A DNA stretch of 9,256 nt from JBKBMT01 sp046295655 (GTDB lineage: Bacteria; Pseudomonadota; Alphaproteobacteria; Rhodobacterales; Rhodobacteraceae). The translations under genes were made by a program, and so were the position numbers. The notes below the pieces were generated by a model that worked only from the letters and a program-made list of their open reading frames with translations, made no database searches and had not been told where the DNA came from. This document shows positions 1 to 5,070 of this stretch, in pieces. The stretch spans positions 1 to 9,256 of the forward strand of contig JBKBMT010000089.1 of assembly GCA_046295655.1 (NCBI GenBank), given 5' to 3'. How positions within the stretch are numbered: the stretch's first letter is position 1; each line of letters starts with the position of its first letter.

Positions 1-203
1 CCAGAAGCGGTTGAGGGCGGCATCGGCCTTCGTCCGGCTGTCGGTGACGATCTCCGCGGCGAGCCCGCGGGCAAGGAGCGCGCGACCACCTTGACCGCGG
101 CGCCGCCACGGAGCGAGCCGGGCAGCGGCAGGAGGTTGCGGTCGTCGCACTGCGCGGCGGCCGCGAGGATGATGGCCTGGGTGTCGGAAAGGTTGTTCAG
201 GGT
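1..203 (-). pseudogene. DUF3489-like protein remnant, frameshifted and cut by the window edge
   Basis: On the minus strand one frame reads LSDTQAIILAAAAQ, then DDRNLLPLPGSLRGGAAVKVV. A second frame continues the same protein as RALLARGLAAEIVTDSR and TKADAALNRFW up to the window edge. Together these resemble the short DUF3489 family, small alphaproteobacterial proteins of unknown function. The shift falls near positions 80-86: one missing G after the KVV codons would explain it, since restoring it gives KVVGALLARGL. No ATG or GTG was found in frame just upstream of the LSDTQ stretch (about 190-203), so the 5' end may be lost too. The family assignment is from memory of conserved wording, not a search. 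A single-base sequencing error could also produce the break, so 'pseudogene' is likely but not certain. No function is inferred. Confidence 0.55.
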
Positions 204-290
204 CGTCGCCCGTATCCGGGCGTGCGGAATGTGGGCCCTTCGACAAGGTCGCGCCCGCCAGCCGGCGAGCGGCGCGTGGAGACGAGCCGA

Positions 291-1001
291 TCAGGACGTG
301 AGTTGCCACCACATTTGCTCGGCCCAGATGCGGGCCTGTTCCGCCGCCTCTGCCGAACGCGCGCCATCGACCCGCGCTTCGCGCTGGATTTCCTTGGTGA
401 AATCGTCCCAGGTGTTCGAGATGTTGACGGCCATCGCCTCTTGCCCGTTGAAAAAGGCGAAGCAGATCGCGCTCGGCAACGAAGTGCTTGCCTCCGGTTC
501 GGCCCCGGCGGCGCGGGCGGCGATGTGGTGGGCCACATGCATCCCGGACTCGAAGGCTACATGGCCGCTTTTCGGCAGGATCGACGCGACAGAATCGCCG
601 ATGATGTAGATGTCGTCGTCCCCTTCGGCGAGGAAATGGGGAAGACGCACCGGTGCCCAGCGTTGGGCCAGTCCGGCGGTGGTGAGCAGGCGGCCCGCCT
701 TCATCGGCGGCACCAGCACGGCCAATTCGTAGCGGATCGTCTCGCCCCCGGCGATCACGTTCCGGGCGCCGGTGTCGATCGCGATCTGTTCGATGCCCTT
801 TCGATGCTCGATCCGGTTTGGATAGAGTTCGGCAAAGGCTGCCTCGATAGCGGGCTTGCCGACCGGGATGTCGGGGTTCTGATCGAGCAGGATGACCCGA
901 CCGGCCAATCCGCGCCGCTCCATCCAGTCGGCGAAGAGGGCGGCCCGTTCATAGGGCGCGATCCGAGACGGGCCAAGACGGCCGAGCGGCTGGTCCTCCA
1001 T
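291..1001 (-). pseudogene. 5'-truncated FCSD/SoxF-type flavoprotein (sulfide dehydrogenase family), C-terminal half
   Basis: Full-length members of this family (FccB, SoxF) are FAD flavoproteins of about 400-430 residues, with an N-terminal GxGxxG Rossmann motif. They oxidise sulfide or act with the Sox system in the periplasm. This frame gives only 236 residues and starts mid-protein. Recognisable similarity begins at APYERAALFADWM (residues 15-27) and runs through the second FAD-contact segment IYIIGDSVASILPKSG (131-146) and the region around Cys180 (SAICFAFFN) to a natural-looking C-terminus. Cys180 matches the C-terminal redox cysteine of FccB. Its partner, normally just before the PYER motif, is absent. 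The frame stays open upstream to the hmuV stop at 1065-1067, but that stretch (about 960-1064) does not look like FCSD. No ribosome binding site precedes the ATG at 1001. The lack of internal stops suggests recent truncation. A functional product is unlikely because the dinucleotide-binding fold is missing. Confidence 0.75.
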
Positions 1002-1064
1002 CCCGACGGCAGCATCGACTCGGCGCCGGGTCCGGCCTGTGCTCCGACGGGTCCAATGCGCCCG

Positions 1065-1853
1065 TCACCCGGCCTCCATCCAGAGGACATGGGGCAGCAC
1101 GAAGGTGGCGCCGGCAGGCGCGAGGCGGTTGGCGGCGATGGGGCAGCCGTAGGCGCGCGCGAGTTCGGGGCCGCCGATCACTGCGGCCGGGCTGCCGGCG
1201 ACCAGCAGGCGGCCGTCGTGCATCAGCCAGACTTCATCGGCGGCCAGGGCCGCAAGGTTGAGGTCGTGCAAGACTACCACCACCCCGCCGCCCGCATCCG
1301 AGAAGCGGCGCAGGATCCGCATGACCGCGATCTGATGGGCGATGTCAAGCGCGGCCACGGGCTCGTCGAGCAGCATCCAGCACGGCCGCCCCGCGACGAC
1401 GGGTTCCCATGCCTGGACGCGCACGCGCGCGAGCTGCACCCGTGCCTGCTGGCCGCCCGACAGTTCCTGGTAGAGCCGCGCGCCGTAGCCCGGCAGATCG
1501 ACTTCGGCCAGGGCTGCCGGGACGAGTTCGACGCGCCCGGCATGCGGTCCCGAGGTCAGCCCTAAAGCCACCACCTCGGCGACCGTGAAGGGAAAGGCGA
1601 GGGTCGCCGCCTGGGGCAGCACCGCCCGGCGGGCGGCCAGCTCCCAGGGCTTCATGCGCGCAACATCGACGCCGTCCAGCAGCACCGTCCCGGCATAAGG
1701 AAGGTCGCCCGCGATCGCGCGCAGAAGCGTCGTCTTGCCAGAGCCGTTCGGGCCGATGATCGCGGTGATGTGTCCGGCCCGGGCGACCGCGTCGATGTCG
1801 CGCAGGACGGGCCGCCCTGCGATGCTCGCGGACAATGCACGGATCGTGAGCAT
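1065..1853 (-). CDS. hmuV: Haemin ABC transporter ATP-binding protein HmuV
   Basis: Cytoplasmic ATPase that powers haem import through HmuU. The 262-residue protein has all ABC motifs: Walker A GPNGSGKT (34-41), Q-loop Gln81, signature LSGGQ (131-135), Walker B leading into DEP (Asp163, Glu164) and the H-loop His196 in VVLHDLNL. The length fits HmuV/BtuD-type ATPases. The ATG at 1853-1851 was chosen because it begins MLTIRALSAS just before the first strand of the fold and overlaps the hmuU stop as TGATG. The frame is open far upstream, but that extension only overlaps hmuU and hmuT. There is little Shine-Dalgarno signal, so translation is probably coupled to hmuU. It is the last gene of the hmuSTUV operon. 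The next sequence downstream is the truncated flavoprotein, and no convincing intrinsic terminator was seen between them. Haem specificity rests on the gene neighbours, since the ATPase alone resembles those for B12 and siderophores. Confidence 0.95.
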   Translation of the reverse strand: MLTIRALSASIAGRPVLRDIDAVARAGHITAIIGPNGSGKTTLLRAIAGDLPYAGTVLLDGVDVARMKPWELAARRAVLPQAATLAFPFTVAEVVALGLTSGPHAGRVELVPAALAEVDLPGYGARLYQELSGGQQARVQLARVRVQAWEPVVAGRPCWMLLDEPVAALDIAHQIAVMRILRRFSDAGGGVVVVLHDLNLAALAADEVWLMHDGRLLVAGSPAAVIGGPELARAYGCPIAANRLAPAGATFVLPHVLWMEAG

Positions 1854-2920
1854 CAGAGGTCCACCACGCCGCGCCGCCGCAAGAGGATCCACAGGAAGAC
1901 TGGGGCGCCGATCACGGCCGTCACGATCCCGATGGGGAGTTCCGCCGGCGCGACGATGCTGCGGGCGACGACATCGGCCATCAGCAGAAGCGCCGCGCCC
2001 AGTAGCCCTGCATTGACCAGCAGATACCGGTGGTCGGGTCCGGTGGCCAGCCGCAGAAGGTGCGGCACGACGATCCCGACGAAGCCGATGCCTCCGGCCA
2101 CCGCGACGGCGGCCCCGGTGGCCCCGGCGACCGTCAGGATCGACGCCGACTTGATCCTTTGGACCGGCAGGCCGATGTGATGGGCAGCGGACTCGCCCAG
2201 GGCGAATCCGTTGAGCCCGCGCGCGAGATACGGCGCCGCCAGGAGCGCCAGCGCAATCACCGGGCCGGCCGCCGTCAGCTTGGGCCAGGACGCCGCCGAC
2301 AGCGAACCCAAGCCCCAGAAGGTCAGGTCGCGCAGCTGCCGATCGTCGGCCAGATAGACCAGCACGCCGGCCGCGGCCCCGGCCAGGGCGCCGAGAGCGA
2401 TGCCGGCCAGCAGCATCGTGGCCACCGATGTGCGCCCCGCCCGGGTCGCGACGCGGTAAAGGACGAGGGTCGAGACCCAACCGCCCAGAAAGGCGGCGAC
2501 CGGCACCATGTGCCAGCCCAGCATGCCGGCCAGCCAGGGTGGGGCCAGCCCGCCCAGAACGATGGCCGTCACGGCACCCAGGCCGGCGCCGGCGCCGACC
2601 CCCACGAGGCCGGGGTCTGCCAGCGGGTTGCGGAACAGCCCCTGCATCACGGCCCCGCCCACGGCCAGCGCGGCGCCGACCAGAACGCCGGTCAACACGC
2701 GCGGCAGGCGGATTTCCCAAAGGATCAGGCGGTCGCGCGCGGGCACCGTCTCGCCAGCCCACCACTGGGCCAGCATGCGCGAGGGATTCACGCCGGTCGC
2801 GCCGTGCGACAGGCTGATAAGGCAGGCCGCGACCAGAAGCAGCGACAGCGCCCAGGTCACACGACGCGCCGTCGCGCGGCGATCGCCCGGCATAGCGGCG
2901 GATGCATCGATGGCCACCAT
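1853..2920 (-). CDS. hmuU: Haemin ABC transporter permease HmuU (FecCD family)
   Basis: Inner-membrane permease that, as a dimer with HmuV, moves haem delivered by HmuT into the cytoplasm. The 355 residues are typical of the FecCD/BtuC family, which has about ten membrane helices. The first helix lies near residues 22-38. The family hallmarks RLPR (71-74) and the loop NPLADPGLVGV (98-108) follow it, and the C-terminal signature PIGIVTAVIGAPVFLWIL lies just before the basic end RRRG. The ATG at 2920-2918 overlaps the hmuT stop as TGATG, and a G-rich stretch (GGGGCGGCGG) just upstream in the end of hmuT may help initiation. A second ATG at codon 10 (2893) is possible but less well placed. The stop overlaps the hmuV start. 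Nothing looks broken. FecCD permeases for siderophores and cobalamin are similar in sequence, so haem is assigned from hmuS, hmuT and hmuR. Confidence 0.94.
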   Translation of the reverse strand: MVAIDASAAMPGDRRATARRVTWALSLLLVAACLISLSHGATGVNPSRMLAQWWAGETVPARDRLILWEIRLPRVLTGVLVGAALAVGGAVMQGLFRNPLADPGLVGVGAGAGLGAVTAIVLGGLAPPWLAGMLGWHMVPVAAFLGGWVSTLVLYRVATRAGRTSVATMLLAGIALGALAGAAAGVLVYLADDRQLRDLTFWGLGSLSAASWPKLTAAGPVIALALLAAPYLARGLNGFALGESAAHHIGLPVQRIKSASILTVAGATGAAVAVAGGIGFVGIVVPHLLRLATGPDHRYLLVNAGLLGAALLLMADVVARSIVAPAELPIGIVTAVIGAPVFLWILLRRRGVVDL

Positions 2921-3804
2921 CAGCCGCCGCCCCGCTCGGCCTGATCGAGCAGGCCGCCGAACCGCAAGGCGAGCTCGAGCGCGGCATCGCCCGTGCGCGG
3001 ACCGAACCCCAGAAGGTAAAGCCCGTCCATCGCGATCACCCGCCCCGCAGCGCCCGCCTGCGTCAGCCGCAGCGCCGGATGGGCCTGCACGTCGGCCAGC
3101 GTGACGGCCAGATCGCCGCCGCGGTCCATCACCAGGATGATGTCGGGATCGGCGGCAATGGCTGCCTCGTCGGTCAGCGGCTTGTAGCCTTGCACCCCTT
3201 CGACGGCGTTCGCACCGCCTGCCAGACGGATCATCGCCTCGGCCGAGGTGCCCGTGCCGGCCGCCAGCAGACGGCCGCCTTGCATCGACAGGATGAACAT
3301 CACCCGCGGCACGCGCGGCAGCGCCTGCGCGGCCGCCTGCGCCTCGGCCAGGCGCGCCGCGACGCGCACCGACAGCGCTGCCCCCGCCTCGGGCAGGTCC
3401 AGCGCGGCTGCCACCGCCTCGATCTTGGCCTGCACGCCGGCGGCGTCGAGCGCCTGCGGCAGCACCACGAGTGCGGTTCCGCTGCGGCGAAGCGCCTCGA
3501 TCGCCTCGGGCGGTCCCGCGTCGTGTTCGGCAAGGATCAGGTCCGGCGACAGCGCGATCAAGTTCTCGGGCGACAGGGCGCGCACGTAGCCCACATCGGG
3601 CAGGGAAAGAACCTCCGGCGGAAAGGAGGAGGTGGTGTCGCGCGCGATCAGGCGCTCCCCCGCGCCCAGCGCGAAGACGATCTCGGCCGCCGAGCCGCCG
3701 GCCGCGATGACCCGCGCCGGGTCACCGGCGCGGGCCACCCGCGACAGCCCCGCGGCAGCCAGCAGCGCCAGCGCCGCCCGCCGGGTCATGTCGGAGGCGC
3801 TCAT
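2920..3804 (-). CDS. hmuT: Periplasmic haemin-binding protein HmuT
   Basis: Periplasmic substrate-binding protein that carries haem from HmuR to HmuUV. It has 294 residues in the two-lobed class III fold with a long helical linker. The N-terminus has an RR pair (residues 8-9, MTRRAALALLAAAGL) followed by a hydrophobic stretch and likely cleavage after ARA (24-26). This resembles a Tat signal but could also be a Sec signal. The segment VGYVRALSPENL (71-82) matches the part of ShuT/PhuT that holds the axial haem tyrosine, so Tyr73 is the probable ligand. Later segments, such as AGTGTSAEAMIRLAGGANA and the closing lobe with YLLGFGPRTGDA, are typical of the family. The start at 3804 overlaps the hmuS stop as ATGA. 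An alternative ATG at 3789 would still keep the RR motif. No good ribosome binding site precedes either start, which points to coupling with hmuS. Confidence 0.93.
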   Translation of the reverse strand: MSASDMTRRAALALLAAAGLSRVARAGDPARVIAAGGSAAEIVFALGAGERLIARDTTSSFPPEVLSLPDVGYVRALSPENLIALSPDLILAEHDAGPPEAIEALRRSGTALVVLPQALDAAGVQAKIEAVAAALDLPEAGAALSVRVAARLAEAQAAAQALPRVPRVMFILSMQGGRLLAAGTGTSAEAMIRLAGGANAVEGVQGYKPLTDEAAIAADPDIILVMDRGGDLAVTLADVQAHPALRLTQAGAAGRVIAMDGLYLLGFGPRTGDAALELALRFGGLLDQAERGGG

Positions 3805-4841
3805 GCCGGCACCGCCGCGGCCAGCCCTTCGGCCAGCGCGTCCCATGCGGCGGTATCGGTGTCGCCCTCGGCGCGCTTGCCGAACAGCTGCAGGATCAGG
3901 CGCCCCTCGGCGTCGAAAGCTTCGACTGAAACCGCATCGCCCCGGCGGGTGGGTTTGCGCACCAGCCAGACCTCGGCCACCTTGTCGGCCCGCAGGTGAA
4001 GGTTGAACCGGGCATCGAGCACGTTGAACCACGGCCCCATCGGCTCCAGCCGTTCCACCGTGCCCGAATGGATCTGGATACAGCCGCGGTTGCCCACGAA
4101 CACCATGATGCGCACGCCGTCCCGGCCCGCGCGGGTCAGCGCCTCCACCACGGCCTCGGGTGCCAGCGGCCGCGCCCAGGGCGTGCCGACGCTGCGATAG
4201 GCGCCGAGGCGGTCGAACTTCAGCCGGCTGGTCAGCGCCAGGAACTGGTGCGTGTCGGTCATCCCGGCCCAGGCGGCGCGCAGATCTTCCACCCGGTCGG
4301 GTCGGGCACGCACCGGCTCGGGCGCCGGACGGGACGCCAGCGCGAAGGGGGCGGCCGGCGCGACCGCCAGATCCTCGGCCAGCCGGGCGAAGGCCGCCGC
4401 GTCCGACCCCGCGACCAGATGCACCTTGTGGACGGCATCCCCGGCCGCGTCGAAGACCTGGATGCTGCGGCGCGGCCCGGCCTCGCCCTCGCGTTCCACA
4501 GCGAAGGCATGGGCCCAGTGGCGCGGGAAGATCCGCAGGTCGATCTCGGGGCCCAACACCATTGCGGCATGGTCCCCCGCATGGAAATCGAGATAGCGCC
4601 CGCGCCGTTCGTGCACGCACCAGTCGTTGCGCGTGAGCGCCATCACCTCGCCCAGCGCCCCGACGGCCGGCATCAGCCGCGCCGGATCGGCGGCGATGCG
4701 GCGCACCCCCTGCCCGAGATCGGCCGCCAGAAGCTGCGCTTCGGCGATCCCGAGAAGGTCGGCGAGGTCGCGCTCGCGCATCTTCGGCCGCTCGGCGCGG
4801 GCTGCGACGATCCGCTCGGCAAGGTCTGCGGAAATGATCAT
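3801..4841 (-). CDS. hmuS: Haem-degrading/haemin transport protein HmuS (HemS/ChuS family)
   Basis: Cytoplasmic protein that receives imported haem. Family members have been described as haem-degrading enzymes or as haem carriers. The 346 residues match the usual length of about 340-350 and show the tandem two-lobe layout. Lobe one contains VMALTRNDWCVHE (66-78) and EIDLRIFPRHWAHAF (99-113). Lobe two contains MTDTHQFLALTSRL (194-207), IMVFVGNRGCIQIHSG (245-260), FNLHLR (279-284) and VWLVRKPTRRGD (291-302). His198 in DTHQF corresponds to the proximal haem ligand of ChuS (His193), and Arg103 to the distal arginine region. The ATG at 4841-4839 was chosen because AGGAGG sits 4 bases upstream and the protein begins where homologues do. 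The open frame upstream to 5267 is not used. It is the first gene of the hmuSTUV operon. No separate haem oxygenase gene is seen in the window, so HmuS is the only candidate for releasing iron here. Confidence 0.94.
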   Translation of the reverse strand: MIISADLAERIVAARAERPKMRERDLADLLGIAEAQLLAADLGQGVRRIAADPARLMPAVGALGEVMALTRNDWCVHERRGRYLDFHAGDHAAMVLGPEIDLRIFPRHWAHAFAVEREGEAGPRRSIQVFDAAGDAVHKVHLVAGSDAAAFARLAEDLAVAPAAPFALASRPAPEPVRARPDRVEDLRAAWAGMTDTHQFLALTSRLKFDRLGAYRSVGTPWARPLAPEAVVEALTRAGRDGVRIMVFVGNRGCIQIHSGTVERLEPMGPWFNVLDARFNLHLRADKVAEVWLVRKPTRRGDAVSVEAFDAEGRLILQLFGKRAEGDTDTAAWDALAEGLAAAVPA

Positions 4842-4845
4842 GGGG

Positions 4846-4851
4846 CCTCCT
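4846..4851 (-). promoter_or_regulatory. Shine-Dalgarno sequence of hmuS
   Basis: The plus-strand cctcct reads AGGAGG on the minus strand, 4 bases before the hmuS ATG. The spacing is slightly short, but the match is perfect and fixes the hmuS start. It lies inside the small open frame that ends on the hmuS start codon. Confidence 0.8.
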
Positions 4852-4949
4852 CGGGTCCTGTCCTGTCGTGACTGTGGGAAAGGCGCGGGACCTCGGATCT
4901 GGCATGGGCGGGGCGGTGCGGCCCGCAGCCCGGCTGGCAGCCCGGCGCA

Positions 4950-4974
4950 ATACTTGACATTTTCACTAAACGAT
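4950..4974. promoter_or_regulatory. Putative IscR-type iron operator (Iron-Rhodo-box-like) between the divergent hmu operons
   Basis: An AT-rich island in GC-rich surroundings reads ATACTTGAC, a 7-base centre, then CTAAACGAT. Compared by eye with the remembered type-1 IscR motif (ATASYYGAC, N7, GTCRRSTAT with the centre TRWWWYA), 20 of 25 positions match, including all nine of the left half-site. In Rhodobacterales, an IscR relative acting on an 'Iron-Rhodo-box' has been proposed to control iron uptake genes. The site overlaps the candidate promoter elements of both operons, so a bound repressor could block both. No Irr-type (ICE) or TGA-N9-TCA RirA-type box was seen. The right half is degenerate, and the regulator itself is not in this window. 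Confidence 0.5.
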
Positions 4975-4982
4975 TCCAGAAG
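4954..4982 (+). promoter_or_regulatory. Candidate promoter for hmuR and the rightward operon
   Basis: A perfect TTGACA at 4954-4959 is followed 17 bases later by CAGAAG (4977-4982), a weak -10 element with three of six consensus bases. Transcription would start about 80 bases upstream of the hmuR ATG. The -35 element lies inside the IscR-like operator. The -10 assignment is tentative. Confidence 0.45.
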
Positions 4983-4986
4983 GCAA
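4959..4986 (-). promoter_or_regulatory. Candidate promoter for hmuS and the leftward operon
   Basis: On the minus strand TTGCCT (4986-4981, four of six -35 bases) is followed after 16 bases by GAAAAT (4964-4959, four of six -10 bases). Transcription would start near 4950, leaving a leader of about 110 bases before hmuS. The -10 lies within the same operator that covers the hmuR -35. This is the best candidate seen, but it is a weak match. Confidence 0.35.
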
Positions 4987-5070
4987 CGCAACCGGGTTGT
5001 GGCACCGCACCCGGCAAGTGCCAGCGTCTTCCGCCAGCCAACACCGACAACCTGCGGATGGGGAACGAGA

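Noticed and set aside
1020..1064. GC-rich stretch after the hmuV stop as a terminator
   Set aside because: Palindromic bits such as GGCGCC occur, but I found no clear stem followed by a T-run on the minus strand.
222..1565. Long plus-strand open frame opposite hmuV and the flavoprotein remnant
   Set aside because: It is antisense to recognisable coding sequence, low-complexity in Arg/Gly/Asp/His, and resembles no family. Such frames are common opposite genes in GC-rich DNA.
1854..2987. Upstream extension of the hmuV frame through hmuU
   Set aside because: The open frame continues upstream, but the extra residues are Arg/Gly-rich noise. ABC homology starts at the ATG at 1853.
2030..3999. Long plus-strand open frames opposite hmuU and hmuT
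   Set aside because: They are rich in Gln/Arg/His/Gly without recognisable domains and lie wholly antisense to clear ABC transporter genes.
3805..4950. Upstream extension of the hmuT frame through hmuS
   Set aside because: The extension overlaps the whole of hmuS in another frame and would precede the signal peptide. The ATGA start at 3804 fits.
4989..4999. Short perfect inverted repeat caaccgggttg in the hmuR leader
   Set aside because: A five-base stem with one central base is too short to call a terminator or operator in GC-rich sequence.
4842..5070. Irr (ICE), RirA (TGA-N9-TCA) or Fur box, or a hemP/hmuP small gene in the control region
   Set aside because: No match to those motifs was seen, and the only small frame there does not resemble HemP.
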